Assembly: GCF_003967175.1 (NCBI RefSeq)
Contig: NZ_AP018553.1
Coordinates: 1,971,982 to 2,035,981, forward strand
DNA: 64,000 nucleotides
Direction of reading: 5' to 3'
DNA from: Sulfodiicoccus acidiphilus
GTDB taxonomy: Archaea > Thermoproteota > Thermoprotei_A > Sulfolobales > Sulfolobaceae
Shown here: positions 1-9,455 of the stretch, in pieces
Position numbering within the stretch: position 1 is the first letter of the stretch
How the letters are laid out: each line of letters opens with the position of its first letter
Made by a program: the position numbers and the translations under genes
The notes under the pieces: model-generated
Told to the model about the DNA's origin: nothing
Seen by the model: only the letters and a program-made list of their open reading frames with translations
Database searches by the model: none

Positions 1-92
1 ACTCAGATTTCCTCCACCCAAGCCGAACCGATGGACGCGATTAGGATACCTCAACGAAAAGGTTATATTACTCAAGGTATTATGTATCTACA

Positions 93-1430
93 ATGGAGAA
101 ACCTAAAGAAAGTGTAGCGCAGAAAGGAAAGATCAAGTCTATCGTGGGAATCAGTGTAATTGCCTTCCTGGCGTGGACCATATCAGTCTATGACTACATA
201 CTCTTCGGAAACATGCTACCCGTTATGCAGAGTTACTTCCATTGGACCGATACGCAGTCCAGCCTACTGGCGACGTTGGTCTCCATTGGTATATTACTGG
301 TATCGTTCACGGTGGGTCCTATGATAGATAGGTTCGGAAGGGTGAAGGCCATAGCCATTACTACGGCCGGAGTCGCGATAAGTTCACTCCTAACTGGTAT
401 TGCTGGGCTACTTGTCGCACCCATAGCCTTCGTGTGGATCGCGGTGGTCAGAGCCTTTTCGGGCTTCGGGTACTCCGAGCAGGCCGCCAACTCCGCTTAC
501 CTCACTGAGATTTACAAAGAGAAAGTTAGGGGAACGATATACTCCTTCGTTCAAGGAGGGTGGCCCATAGGCGTCCTACTGGGCTCTGCGTTCATAATTC
601 TACTGCTAGGCAAGGTCCCTTGGTACGCTATCTTCTGGTTCGCTACTATACCTGCCGTGGTGGTCGCGCTACTAGCCCTCTTCCTACTCCCTGAGACTGA
701 GAGGTACTTCCACATAAGGACGGTGAGGGCCTACATCAAGGCGGGGAAGGTGGAGGAGGCTAAGTCTCTCATGGACAAGTACAAGGTTGACATAGACGAA
801 GCCAAGAAGATGACCTACGGACAACTGTTCAGCTCCAAACTGAGGAAACACACTACGTTCCTCTCGCTATCGTTCCTGACCAACTGGATGGGAATAGAAG
901 TGTTCGTGGTACTGATCACCCTTGTCCTCACGACTGCGAAGGGGATATCGTTTACTAGTACTCTTACATGGCTCATAATCGCTAACGCCCTCTCCTACAT
1001 AGGATACGTAGCTCACGGTATCTTAGGTGACAGGATAGGCAGAAGGGACACCATATTGATGGGGTGGATCGTTGCGGGACTGGCCGGAATAGGTATGATG
1101 TTAGCTCCATCCTCTGACCCGCTGCTGGTCGAGATCCTCTACGTCATTACACTGTTCTTCATAATTGGTCCGTACTCGGCGCTGTTCTCCTACATGGGTG
1201 AGTCGTTCCCCACTAGGGCTAGAGGGACGGGTGTGGCGTTCGTGAACGCCATGGGTCCCATAGGGGGACTAGCGGGAGCTGGTGCGTTAACCGCAATTCT
1301 CGCTAGTGGAGCCAGTATGACTATCGCCGCAATACTAGCAGGAGGTATACCTACCCTCGCTAGTGGCCTACTGCTCCTAGGCGCTAGGAGAATAAGGCCT
1401 GGAATGAAGTTAGAGGACATCAGCTATTAA
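93..1430 (+). CDS. MFS transporter, likely organic acid/ureide uptake
   Basis: A 445-residue protein with about twelve hydrophobic segments and the major facilitator layout. The cytoplasmic loop between helices 2 and 3 carries the MFS signature (GPMIDRFGRVKA, near residue 80), and its second-half echo GDRIGRRD lies near residue 315. Charged linkers fall between helices 6 and 7 as usual. The ATG start is preceded by an AT-rich TATA-like stretch about 30 bases upstream. It opens a group of genes for amide, imide and ureide hydrolysis, so the substrate may be such a compound; that is inference from position only. Family assignment is secure, substrate unknown. Confidence 0.9.
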   Translation: MEKPKESVAQKGKIKSIVGISVIAFLAWTISVYDYILFGNMLPVMQSYFHWTDTQSSLLATLVSIGILLVSFTVGPMIDRFGRVKAIAITTAGVAISSLLTGIAGLLVAPIAFVWIAVVRAFSGFGYSEQAANSAYLTEIYKEKVRGTIYSFVQGGWPIGVLLGSAFIILLLGKVPWYAIFWFATIPAVVVALLALFLLPETERYFHIRTVRAYIKAGKVEEAKSLMDKYKVDIDEAKKMTYGQLFSSKLRKHTTFLSLSFLTNWMGIEVFVVLITLVLTTAKGISFTSTLTWLIIANALSYIGYVAHGILGDRIGRRDTILMGWIVAGLAGIGMMLAPSSDPLLVEILYVITLFFIIGPYSALFSYMGESFPTRARGTGVAFVNAMGPIGGLAGAGALTAILASGASMTIAAILAGGIPTLASGLLLLGARRIRPGMKLEDISY

Positions 1431-1468
1431 TGAGTCAATTATTAAAGTAATAAACTTTTCTTATGTTC

Positions 1469-2677
1469 TTAGTCGGATAATTCCATTATTACTTCCTTAA
1501 GTAGCTTCACCCCCTTCTCTACCTGCTCCCAATCGGTATATTCGTCAGGTGCATGGCTAACTCCACCCTTGCTGGGAACGAAGATCATGCCGACTTTAGC
1601 CACGCTTGCCATTACTTGCGTATCGTGGAGCGCCCTGCTTGGCATCCTCATATATGAGAGCCCAAGTTTCTTAGCAGAGGACTCTATCTTTGATACAACT
1701 TCTTCAGAGCACTTGACTGGCTCCTCAAACAGCTCTTTGTAGCCAACCTGGACCTTCTCCTCAGCGGCCGCCTCGGTTGCTTCGTTCAGTACGGCTTCCT
1801 TTATTGCCTTCATGTCCTCGGCTTCAAGACTCCTTATGTCTACACCCACCGTCACTTGACCACTGATGACGTTCATTACGTTGGGAGTGACGTCCAATAG
1901 TCCCACCGTACCTACTGCCTCCTCCACTTTCTTGGTCTCTCGTCTCACCGCCAATATGGTTCTTGCAGCAGGTATCATGGGATCCCTACGCATATTCATG
2001 GGAGTCGTTCCGGCGTGGGACTGTCTTCCCTTGAAGGTGATCCACAACCTCTGGACTCCTACTATTCCGGTGACAACTCCAATTTCCTTGCCCATCGATT
2101 CGAGTACTGGGCCCTGTTCCACGTGAAGCTCCACGTGATGAGCCACGTTACCTACGAATCTGTCGATCCTGGTGGCCTTAGTTCGTTTGGAGAACTCCTC
2201 AAAATCCTTAGGGAAGGGATTACCAGAGTAAAGTCCCCTAAAGCCCTCTAAGTCTGTGGGTCTCAGAAGCCCCGCGAAATACTTGCTTCCCAAGAACGGA
2301 GTGTATGCGTTTCCTTCCTCGTCGGTGAAGACTATTACAGCAATGGGTCGTCTGGTTCTCACCATATCCTCATTGAGCTCTCTCACCACCTCTAAGGCCC
2401 CCATAACCCCCAGAGCTCCATCGAATATCCCCCCGTTCATGACCGAGTCTATGTGGGAGCCAGTGGTGACAAATGGACCATCAGATTCACCCTCTCTGAC
2501 TCCTATCAGGTTCCCAGCAAGATCATAAAATGTCTTAAGGTGTAGTTCTTTCATGAGTGATACTACAAATTCCCTAGCCTCGAGGTCCGGAGTTGACATT
2601 GAGGGCCTGCTTACGCCACCTCTAGGGTCCTTACCTATTTCCCCTAAAGCCTCTAGGTATCTTCTAATCTGACTCAC
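1469..2677 (-). CDS. M20-family N-carbamoyl-amino-acid hydrolase / allantoate amidohydrolase-like
   Basis: 402 residues, normal for the hydantoinase/carbamoylase branch of M20 zinc amidohydrolases. Visible metal-site motifs are TGSHIDSV (His75), GGIFDGALG (Asp86) and TDEEGN (residues 118-123), followed by HVELHVEQGP and, near the C-terminus, a GGVSHAPDEYT motif with the last metal His. The family removes the carbamoyl group from N-carbamoyl amino acids, ureidopropionate or allantoate, giving ammonia and CO2. Start is GTG. The adjacent dihydropyrimidinase- and imidase-like genes supply plausible N-carbamoyl or ureido substrates. Exact substrate cannot be told from sequence. Confidence 0.9.
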   Translation of the reverse strand: MSQIRRYLEALGEIGKDPRGGVSRPSMSTPDLEAREFVVSLMKELHLKTFYDLAGNLIGVREGESDGPFVTTGSHIDSVMNGGIFDGALGVMGALEVVRELNEDMVRTRRPIAVIVFTDEEGNAYTPFLGSKYFAGLLRPTDLEGFRGLYSGNPFPKDFEEFSKRTKATRIDRFVGNVAHHVELHVEQGPVLESMGKEIGVVTGIVGVQRLWITFKGRQSHAGTTPMNMRRDPMIPAARTILAVRRETKKVEEAVGTVGLLDVTPNVMNVISGQVTVGVDIRSLEAEDMKAIKEAVLNEATEAAAEEKVQVGYKELFEEPVKCSEEVVSKIESSAKKLGLSYMRMPSRALHDTQVMASVAKVGMIFVPSKGGVSHAPDEYTDWEQVEKGVKLLKEVIMELSD

Positions 2678-2735
2678 GAGAAAGTATTTGGTAATGGAAA
2701 TTAAAATTGTTTGCTGAATTGCTGTAATAGATCAG

Positions 2736-3752
2736 CTAGGGTACCAAGACCGCTCTTCCCTCCACACCCCCGTCCCTGAGCTTATTAAAAGTGTCGTTGA
2801 TCTCCTCGAAACTGATCCTCTGTATCCTTGACCTTACCAAGCCCATCTCAGCCAGCTTTACGACTTCAGTCAGCTCAGTTAGGGTTCCCCAGCTACTGAA
2901 AGTTACGGCTATTTCGGATGCCACCCTCGGAGAGTACTTCATTGTTCCTCCGGCCTGTCCCACTATTACCACTATGGACTCCCTGCCCGCCATTCTCAAC
3001 GCCTGATCCATTGTGGAGTCGGTTCCCACCAGATCTAAGACTCCGTTTACTCCCTCCCTTCCTGTGAGATCCATAACCGCTTCAACGGGATCTTCAACAG
3101 AGGCGTCAACAGTAAGGTCAGCACCTAGGTCCCGAGCTTGTCTTAGCCTACTCTCCTTAACGTCAACAGCGACGAGTTTTGAGTAGGGAGCGAAGAGTCT
3201 CAAATATTGCAGCGCGAAGGACCCCAAGCCCCCGATCCCTAGGACTACAGCAATGGTTCCTGGGAAGAGGTAGGAAAGCATCTTCTTTATCGCCCTATAT
3301 GGAGTCAGGCCTGCGTCGGCCAGTGGAGCCGCTTCCACAGGATCCGCGTTGAGTGGGACGAGGTACCTATATGAGGGGACGAGGACGAATTCAGCGTACC
3401 CTCCGGGCCTTCCAACTCCCATCCATCCGGATGGGTCGGAGAGGTTGCCTTCTCCCCTTATACTGTGTCTATCCGTCCTCTCGCTCCATGCCCCGTAGAC
3501 CACGACTCTTTCCCCTACACTTACTCCTTTGACGCTCTCACCAACCCTCTCCACGTACCCCGCCACCTCATGCCCTAAGGTGAAGGGGAGCGTAGGTAGA
3601 GTGGCGATCTTCCCCTCGGCTATATGAAGGTCGGTGTGGCATATTCCGGCTCCTCCTACCCTAACTAGAACTTCCTCCCCCCTCGGAGTTGGTGTGGGAA
3701 CTTCCCTTATTTCGAGCGGCCTTCCGTAGGCCATTAACTGGATGGCCCTCAT
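2736..3752 (-). CDS. Zinc-dependent alcohol dehydrogenase (MDR family)
   Basis: 338 residues with the medium-chain dehydrogenase plan: GroES-like catalytic domain with GICHTDLHIAEG and GHEVAGYVERVG (residues 37-75), then a Rossmann domain with a GIGGLGSFALQYLR motif near residue 172. The catalytic zinc ligands Cys and His-Glu are present. The structural four-cysteine zinc loop typical of many ADHs is absent; the corresponding stretch reads SERTDRHSIRGEG. It resembles the NAD(H)-dependent ADHs of Sulfolobales. ATG start. It lies on the same strand as the M20 gene, 58 bases upstream of it, so the two may share a transcript; its link with amide catabolism is only positional. Confidence 0.9.
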   Translation of the reverse strand: MRAIQLMAYGRPLEIREVPTPTPRGEEVLVRVGGAGICHTDLHIAEGKIATLPTLPFTLGHEVAGYVERVGESVKGVSVGERVVVYGAWSERTDRHSIRGEGNLSDPSGWMGVGRPGGYAEFVLVPSYRYLVPLNADPVEAAPLADAGLTPYRAIKKMLSYLFPGTIAVVLGIGGLGSFALQYLRLFAPYSKLVAVDVKESRLRQARDLGADLTVDASVEDPVEAVMDLTGREGVNGVLDLVGTDSTMDQALRMAGRESIVVIVGQAGGTMKYSPRVASEIAVTFSSWGTLTELTEVVKLAEMGLVRSRIQRISFEEINDTFNKLRDGGVEGRAVLVP

Positions 3753-3925
3753 AAGTCTTACTACTCATTCAGGACTAAATTCCTTAACTCTGGACACGAA
3801 GGTCCAATTGACAGTTTGAGCCGTTTCGATCCATCATTTGGTCCTTAATTCTGAGATATAATCGGTGATAGAACGGCGATCCGTCGAGTCGGCAAAAACA
3901 CTATCTAAACGTCGGTAGTTGAGGT

Positions 3926-3964
3926 GAGTAAGTTTAAATATTGTGATAAGGTATATGGGTAGAC
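3926..3964 (+). promoter_or_regulatory. Probable TATA promoter of the imidase-asparaginase pair
   Basis: An AT-rich core GTTTAAATATT lies about 27-30 bases before the GTG start at 3965. That spacing fits an archaeal promoter for a transcript that begins at or very near the start codon. No Shine-Dalgarno-like sequence is seen between them. Confidence 0.5.
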
Positions 3965-4906
3965 GTGAAAGAAATATTCGTGTCCATAGGGGCAGACGCA
4001 GATAGCGTGGCCGGCTGGCTAGGTTCCTACGGAGGACAGGACTCTCCCCACGACATATCGAGGGGAGTGTACGCCTCCGAAGTCGGCATCCCCAGGCTCT
4101 TGTCCCTTTTTAAGAGGAAGGGAATAAAGGTGACCTGGTTCCTTCCAGGACACACTGTGGAGTCCTTCCCTGAGGAGACGATGATGATCTACGAACATGA
4201 GCACGAGATAGGGGCCCATGGTTACTCCCACGAAAACCCAGTGAGCATGACCCCAGAGCAGGAGGAAGCGGTGTTAGTTAGGTCCATAGAACTCATAAGG
4301 GACTTGACGGGGAAGAAACCTGTGGGTAACACGGCGCCCTGGTGGGAGATGTCTTCAGTGACGGTAGAGCTACTCCTGAAACACGGTTTCAAGTACGATA
4401 GAAGCATGGCCGACAACGACTTCCAACCCTTCTACGCCAGGGTGAACAGGAGGTGGACCAAGATAGACTACTCTAAGCCGGCCAAGGAGTGGATGAAGCC
4501 AATATACTTGGGTGACCTGGTGGATTTGGTGGAGTACAGCGCTAACTGGATGCTGGACGATCTACCACCCATGATGTTCAACAAGCACGCGTGCAACAGC
4601 TACGGGTTCACCAACCCTAGAGACATTGAGCAGATATGGAGGGACGAGTTTGACTGGATGTATAGGAACTACGATTACGCGGTCTTCCCCTTGACCATTC
4701 ACCCAGACGTGAGCGGTAGGCCGGAGGTGGCGCTCATGCTTGAGAGGTTCATAGATTACATCAACACCTTCCCAGGCGTGAGGTGGGCCACGTACGAGGA
4801 GGTGACGGAGGACTTCAGGAGGAGGAAGCCCTTCCAGAAGGCGCTGGAGGAGTACAAGGCTAGGCAGCAGAGGATCGCGGAGTACCAGAAGAAGCTCTCC
4901 AAGTAG
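3965..4906 (+). CDS. PuuE/HpPgdA-like polysaccharide-deacetylase-fold imidase or allantoinase
   Basis: 313 residues of the NodB-homology (polysaccharide deacetylase) fold in the branch that includes HpPgdA, PuuE-type allantoinases and cyclic-imide hydrolases. Visible motifs are an early acidic GADADS (Asp residues 9-11), VTWFLPGHT (residues 57-65), the metal-binding [11 protein letters not shown] (about residues 82-92), GNTAPWWEM, and a late [11 protein letters not shown]. This branch acts on cyclic imides, allantoin or hydantoin-like rings rather than on sugars in several studied members. Only 14 bases separate it from the following asparaginase-like gene, which suggests co-transcription. 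I infer ring opening of a cyclic imide or ureide; the exact substrate is open. Confidence 0.85.
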   Translation: MKEIFVSIGADADSVAGWLGSYGGQDSPHDISRGVYASEVGIPRLLSLFKRKGIKVTWFLPGHTVESFPEETMMIYEHEHEIGAHGYSHENPVSMTPEQEEAVLVRSIELIRDLTGKKPVGNTAPWWEMSSVTVELLLKHGFKYDRSMADNDFQPFYARVNRRWTKIDYSKPAKEWMKPIYLGDLVDLVEYSANWMLDDLPPMMFNKHACNSYGFTNPRDIEQIWRDEFDWMYRNYDYAVFPLTIHPDVSGRPEVALMLERFIDYINTFPGVRWATYEEVTEDFRRRKPFQKALEEYKARQQRIAEYQKKLSK

Positions 4907-4920
4907 ACGCGTGATCTTCC

Positions 4921-5910
4921 TTGACCCTTCCCAGAGTCTCCGTTATAGCGCTAGGTGGTACAATTTCCTCAGCGGGGAAGGCGGGAGGAGGTGTTACAGC
5001 AACGCTGAGAGCCGAGGACTTGGTAGCCTCTATTCCTCAGGTGACTAAGGTAGCTGAGGTCTCGACGTCCACGTTTAAGCTAGTGGCGGGGCCTGCGCTC
5101 ACCTTCGACGACCTCTTGCAACTGAGGGATCTCATAGTGGAGCAGGTTAGGAACGGAGCGCAGGGTGTAGTGGTCACTCAGGGCACGGACACAATAGAAG
5201 AGACGTCGTTCTTCCTAGATTTGACGCTCAACGTGGACGTACCAATCGTAGTAACTGGCGCTATGAGGAACCCAACGCTACCCGGAGCGGAGGGTGCAGG
5301 TAACCTTTACGATGCCCTACTGGTGGCATCTAGCCCAGAGGCCAAGGGTATGGGGGTGATGGTAGTTATGAACGATGAGGTTCACCTGGCCAAGTACGTA
5401 CAGAAGATGCACACTAGTAACTTGGCCGCCTTTAAGTCACCCCTGCTAGGGCCTGTAGGGTGGGTGACGGAGGACAGGGTTACCATAGCCCTTAGGCCCG
5501 CGAGACCTCACCCAACCTTCGAAGTGGATAGAAACGAGCCAGAGAGAAAGGTGGCCCTGTACACGGTATCGATAGATGACGATGGAGAGCTTCTGAGAGG
5601 ACTTAAGGGCATGGGATATCACGGGCTAGTGATTGCTGGAACGGGGGGTGGGCACGTGACCTCAAAGATGGCAGACCTAATAGGGGAGTTGGCCAAGGAG
5701 CTCATAGTCGTAATGAGTACTAGGACCAGATCTGGTGAAGTTCTCAGATCCACGTACTCCTTCAAGGGAGGGGAAATATACCTCATATCTAAGGGAGTAA
5801 TCCCGGCCAAACACTTGGATCCGTTCAAGGCTAGGATCCTGTTGTACGTGATGTTGAGGGCAGGGAAAAACGTGGAGGAAATAAAGAGGACTTTCGACGA
5901 GTGGGTGTGA
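4921..5910 (+). CDS. L-asparaginase/amidohydrolase family enzyme (candidate half-amidase)
   Basis: 329 residues, the usual length of type I/II asparaginases. Both catalytic threonine motifs are present: IALGGTISS (Thr14) and VVTQGTDTIEE (about residues 83-93), and GAMRN with a later STRTRSGEV. There is no signal peptide, so it is cytoplasmic. TTG is the best start, because it yields the complete first strand before the GGTI motif. The gene directly follows the imidase-like gene. Imidases release half-amides such as succinamate, and asparaginase-type enzymes hydrolyse exactly that kind of side-chain amide; using it as the half-amidase of an imide pathway is my inference. It could also be an ordinary asparaginase. 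Confidence 0.88.
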   Translation: MTLPRVSVIALGGTISSAGKAGGGVTATLRAEDLVASIPQVTKVAEVSTSTFKLVAGPALTFDDLLQLRDLIVEQVRNGAQGVVVTQGTDTIEETSFFLDLTLNVDVPIVVTGAMRNPTLPGAEGAGNLYDALLVASSPEAKGMGVMVVMNDEVHLAKYVQKMHTSNLAAFKSPLLGPVGWVTEDRVTIALRPARPHPTFEVDRNEPERKVALYTVSIDDDGELLRGLKGMGYHGLVIAGTGGGHVTSKMADLIGELAKELIVVMSTRTRSGEVLRSTYSFKGGEIYLISKGVIPAKHLDPFKARILLYVMLRAGKNVEEIKRTFDEWV

Positions 5911-5913
5911 ACT

Positions 5914-7299
5914 TTACACTGTCGGGTTGCTTCCGGGGACGTAGGAACCTGATCCCTTACTTCCTATCACCTGACCTTCCTGGAACACGACCTCTCCCCT
6001 CCTTATGGTCATTACGTTCCAACCGGTGACAGTCACGCCGTCGTATATGGTGTAGTCTATGTTGCTGTGAAGTACGTCTGGAGTTATTTTGACAGTCAAG
6101 TTGGGATCTAGGACGGCGAAGTCAGCGTCGCTGCCTATCGAGAACGTTCCCTTCCTCGGGAAGAGTCCGTACAGCCTAGCTGAATTGTAGGACGTAACAG
6201 CAACCATTGTCTCCGGGGAGATCAGTCCCTTCCTGACTCCAAAGTGGAAGAGTATGGGGAGTATGGTCTCGGTCCCGGGTACGCCGTTGGGTATCTCGTT
6301 GAACGGAGGAACGGTGTCCTTGAACCTCCTCTTCTGCTGGTCTGAGTAGACGCAGTGGTCGCTCCCCACCGTAAATATCTCCCCGGACCCCAGCCTATGC
6401 CAGAGCTTGGTCCTCTGTTCGTCGCTCCTGTACGGAGGGCTGCACACGAACCTATGGCCGTCAGGCCTCCTCAGGGCGTCCACGTTGAGGACTAAATAGT
6501 GGGGAGTAGTCTCGTTGAAGAACTTGTACCCCTTCCTCCTGTAGGAGCTCATCACGTCAACTGACTCTCCAGTAGACGTGTGCACTATGTACATCTTAAC
6601 GCCCTTCCCTAGTACACTTCCTATGGTCGCCACCCTGTTGGTGGCCTCGACCTCCAGCTCCTCGGGCCTAGTGTAGGAGTGATACACTGGCTCCACTTTC
6701 CCCTGTCTCAGGTACTCCCCCACTAGTTCATCTATTACTTCCCCGTTCTCCGCGTGCACTCCCACCACCCCTCCGTTCTCGGAGATCTTCTTGGTCAACC
6801 TGTAGATTTCACCGTCAGTCAACATCAACTCCCCCTTGTAGGCCATGAAGAGCTTGAAGCTCACTACCCCCTGTCCTATTAACGTAGGTATCTCTTCCAA
6901 GGTAGCGGGAGTCGCCTCCCTCACGATCATGTGCAGTCCGTAGTCGGAGATCACCTTGGGGTCTGCGTTAGACCTCCACGTCTTATAGGCCTCCAGCAAG
7001 GAACTCCCCTTTGGAGGTGTGATGAAGTCCACTATGGTAGTCACTCCTCCAGCGACCGCCGCCCTAGTTCCGTGGAAGAAGTCGTCGGCCGTGACCGTCC
7101 CCATGAAGGGGAACTCCATGTGGGTGTGACCGTCAACTAGGCCGGGAAAGACGTACTTACCGGTGAGGTCAATTACCTTGGAGGCCTGTTCCTGTAGGTC
7201 TCCCGCCACCTTCGTGACTTTTCCGTCCTTTACCGCGACGTCGCACTCCACCGGACCTGCCGGAGTGAAGACCTTCGCGTTCCTTAAGAGGAGGTCCAT
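5914..7299 (-). CDS. Dihydropyrimidinase / D-hydantoinase family amidohydrolase
   Basis: 461 residues with the cyclic amidohydrolase layout. The first metal motif is GLVDGHTHMEFP (His58, His60), followed by VSFKLFMAYKG, whose lysine is the carboxylated metal bridge in the family, then VGVHAENG, MYIVHTSTG and TVGSDHCVYS with the remaining His and Asp. It is expected to open hydantoin, dihydropyrimidine or allantoin rings to N-carbamoyl products. The upstream nitrilase-family ureidase ends only 8 bases before this ATG, so they form an operon and probably act in sequence. Substrate among hydantoin, dihydrouracil and allantoin cannot be settled. Confidence 0.93.
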   Translation of the reverse strand: MDLLLRNAKVFTPAGPVECDVAVKDGKVTKVAGDLQEQASKVIDLTGKYVFPGLVDGHTHMEFPFMGTVTADDFFHGTRAAVAGGVTTIVDFITPPKGSSLLEAYKTWRSNADPKVISDYGLHMIVREATPATLEEIPTLIGQGVVSFKLFMAYKGELMLTDGEIYRLTKKISENGGVVGVHAENGEVIDELVGEYLRQGKVEPVYHSYTRPEELEVEATNRVATIGSVLGKGVKMYIVHTSTGESVDVMSSYRRKGYKFFNETTPHYLVLNVDALRRPDGHRFVCSPPYRSDEQRTKLWHRLGSGEIFTVGSDHCVYSDQQKRRFKDTVPPFNEIPNGVPGTETILPILFHFGVRKGLISPETMVAVTSYNSARLYGLFPRKGTFSIGSDADFAVLDPNLTVKITPDVLHSNIDYTIYDGVTVTGWNVMTIRRGEVVFQEGQVIGSKGSGSYVPGSNPTV

Positions 7300-7307
7300 A
7301 GACCCAC

Positions 7308-8105
7308 CTACAGTCCATAGGAGGGTAGCCTCTTCTTTAGGAAAGGCCTCCTGATCCTGGCCTCAGCGACCTTCTCCACTGAGACGTCCGCGTAGAGGAT
7401 CTCCTCCTTGCTTCCCGCTCTACTCACCACATCTCCGGTGGGGGATACCACCAGCGACTCGCCGAAGTATGGGTTCCTCTGGCCCTCGTACTCCGAGCCC
7501 ACCCTGTTGAGACCGACCACGTAGGTCGTGTTGAAGACCGCGTGAGCTCGCATCTCCAGCTCCCAGATCTCCCTGTACGACGCTACGCTTGGGATAGCCA
7601 CCAACCAGGCCCCATTCACTGTCGCCGCCCTCACCGGCTCTGGGAAGTGCCTGTCGTGACATATGGCCACCCCCAGTTTAACTCCCTCCACATCGAAAAC
7701 CGGGAAACCTAGGTTCCCTACCTTGAAGTAGTAGTACTCGTTGAAGCCCGGCTCCTGAGGGAGATGGGTCTTCCTGTACTTGCCTACCACCACCCCCCTG
7801 TCTATCACGAAGGCGGTGTTGTAGAAGTCCCCTCCGTCCCTCTCGAATATGGGTACAACCACCGCCACACTCCTCTCCTTAGAAACCTCCTTGAACTTGG
7901 TGATCGTGTAGTCGTCCTCGGTCTCGGCGAACTTGAAGTGTTCTGGGTTCTGCTCGAAGGGGAAGTACACGGTGGGAGAGAGCTCGTCCAAGATTATCAG
8001 CTTAGCGCCGTTGTCGACTGCCCTGTTGACTAGCTCTACTTGTTTATCCACGTTCTCCTTCCTGTCCCACCCCATCGAGGTTTGAACTGCCGCGACCCTA
8101 ACCAA
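7308..8105 (-). CDS. Nitrilase-superfamily carbamoylase (beta-ureidopropionase-like)
   Basis: 265 residues with the complete Glu-Lys-Cys triad: LDELSP (Glu41), KYRKTHLP (Lys112) and AICHDRHFPEPVRA (Cys149). The Cys context with DRHFPE matches ureidopropionase and N-carbamoylputrescine/N-carbamoyl amino acid amidohydrolases. Start is TTG. It is the first gene of a two-gene operon with the dihydropyrimidinase. With that enzyme it would convert a cyclic ureide to a free amino acid, ammonia and CO2, the reductive pyrimidine route being the textbook case. No dihydropyrimidine dehydrogenase is visible in the window. Confidence 0.9.
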   Translation of the reverse strand: MVRVAAVQTSMGWDRKENVDKQVELVNRAVDNGAKLIILDELSPTVYFPFEQNPEHFKFAETEDDYTITKFKEVSKERSVAVVVPIFERDGGDFYNTAFVIDRGVVVGKYRKTHLPQEPGFNEYYYFKVGNLGFPVFDVEGVKLGVAICHDRHFPEPVRAATVNGAWLVAIPSVASYREIWELEMRAHAVFNTTYVVGLNRVGSEYEGQRNPYFGESLVVSPTGDVVSRAGSKEEILYADVSVEKVAEARIRRPFLKKRLPSYGL

Positions 8106-8521
8106 ATTTCATCGTAATACTAATCACCTTGTTAAATATAAAAGTGATCTTTAAACAGGAGGCTTTATCAATTCCCTCACTCCAGTAAAGATCGTCCTAA
8201 GTTGGGCTAGGGTGAGGCGAAATAACCGAAGGAGGAGATATAGCGGATTGAGCCGTCTGCTACCTCTCGTAAGCGTGGTACTCAGGTCGTCTGGTCCCAC
8301 GAAGCACTCTCCTGGGCGTCGCTCCAGCGTTTCTTCAATCGGCGTAAATATTGCGAAAAGGTGGAAGGCTCCTGGGGAGCAGCCAAGACGAGAAAGGATA
8401 CTGCTCTCCTGAACGTCCAAACTCCCCCAAGCATGGTAATCTAAAGAATTTTAGGAGAATGCCCTCCGCCATGGGATCGCTCCCCATGACAGACTCTGAC
8501 TCGATACCTCCCACCCTCGCT

Positions 8522-8550
8522 GGCTACCCCGCCGTGAAGGGCGGAGCTTC
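8522..8550 (-). repeat. TnpB-type right-end hairpin, type B (decayed copy)
   Basis: Read on the minus strand this is GAAGCTCCGCCC-TTCA-CGGCGGGGTAGCC. It matches the hairpin that ends the TnpB pseudogenes at 32007 and 49060. A second hairpin (GAAGCTTCTCGTTTTTCGAGAAG-like, CTTCTCG/CGAGAAG) lies directly beside it. No tnpB gene is attached. Confidence 0.6.
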
Positions 8551-8731
8551 TCGTTTTTCGAGAAGTTGTGGCTCCACCGAGGGACACTTCGGCCCCGACG
8601 CAGATATAGTCGTTGCTTACGAGTCGTGAGTCGAGACGGAGACATTTCGCTTACTCTCACCTCGACCAAGGCGCCTAGGGAGCGCTCATCCCCTCTATGA
8701 CTGTGGCTAAAAAGAGCACTACAAACTTAGC

Positions 8732-8760
8732 GAACTACCCCTCCCTCACGGACGTGGAGT
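8732..8760 (-). repeat. TnpB-type right-end hairpin, type B
   Basis: On the minus strand: ACTCCACGTCCGTGAGGGAG followed by GGGTAGTTCG. The stem, the GTGAGGG loop side and the TAGTT tail agree with the type B ends elsewhere in the window. No coding region adjoins it. Confidence 0.6.
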
Positions 8761-9418
8761 CCTCGCGGTGAGTCCCGCTCCTCGGAGCGATATCGATCTC
8801 CTTACGTAGCGGAGGTTCAGTGGAACCGTCCTGTGAACAGTACGGAAGGGGGATCGCGGAGGGTTTCCTCTCCACGGGCGTGAGTTCCCCCAGTCCCGAG
8901 GGTGCGACCCAGCTCTTTCAGTTAGGTCTAGAAGACGTTGGAGTCTCATTAACGTTTTTATAAGAGGGTATCAGTCCTCACGGAAGGGGACCCCCTTAAC
9001 CCCCATAGGGTTAAAACTCCACAAAAGGGGCCATCTACCTCGAAAGGCGATCCTCTTCGAACCTCCTTCTTCATAAAGGACTGTTTTCGTGAGTAGTCCT
9101 GAATGTCGTTGTAGTGGATTTTAGGATAACGAATGGGACACACTCAAGATGGAAAAACATCTTTTTCCGTTGAGTAAAATAGTGGAATTATTGACGTATC
9201 GAGTGCATCTATTATAGTCCTTCTGCATATATAGCGTCAAGTAAAATAGATTAAGACAGCTTCTACCTTAGTCAGTATGGATATAAATCAACAGTATCTA
9301 TATTGTACAGAAAAATTTTCTATATATATGCTATTTTATCTTAATAGGGGATGGGGACCCCTTCCGTGGGAGAGGGAACCGTCCCTTCACCTTCAAACCC
9401 GAGTTCACGAACGCCCTA

Positions 9419-9455
9419 CTTATGCCAGACGTGAGATTTGGGGTTTGGGCTTCAT
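9419..9455 (+). pseudogene. First codons of a type B tnpB, truncated
   Basis: The sequence TTATGCCAGACGTGAGATT reproduces the start of the TnpB pseudogene at 30813 (ATGCCAGACGTAGGGTTAGG). The frame gives MPDVRFGVWAS and then stops, where the intact copy continues. The remnant is cut off next to an oppositely oriented TnpB fragment, so one element probably interrupted the other. Confidence 0.55.

Larger units (their letters stand above)
8106..9420. other. Gene-free stretch of IS debris
   Basis: No convincing gene is found here. Open frames are short, arginine- and serine-rich, and on both strands at once, as expected of decayed DNA. Two TnpB-type right-end hairpins lie on the minus strand (listed separately). 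Bases 9180-9340 are strongly AT-rich. The 9340-9420 stretch, with GGGGATGGGGACCCC and GAGTTCACGAACGCC, probably represents a left end of a TnpB element since a tnpB start follows immediately. Confidence 0.55.

Noticed and set aside
8151-8420. 89-codon minus-strand open frame before the nitrilase gene
   Set aside because: No motif, composition unlike neighbours, overlaps an equally open plus frame; fits decayed DNA.
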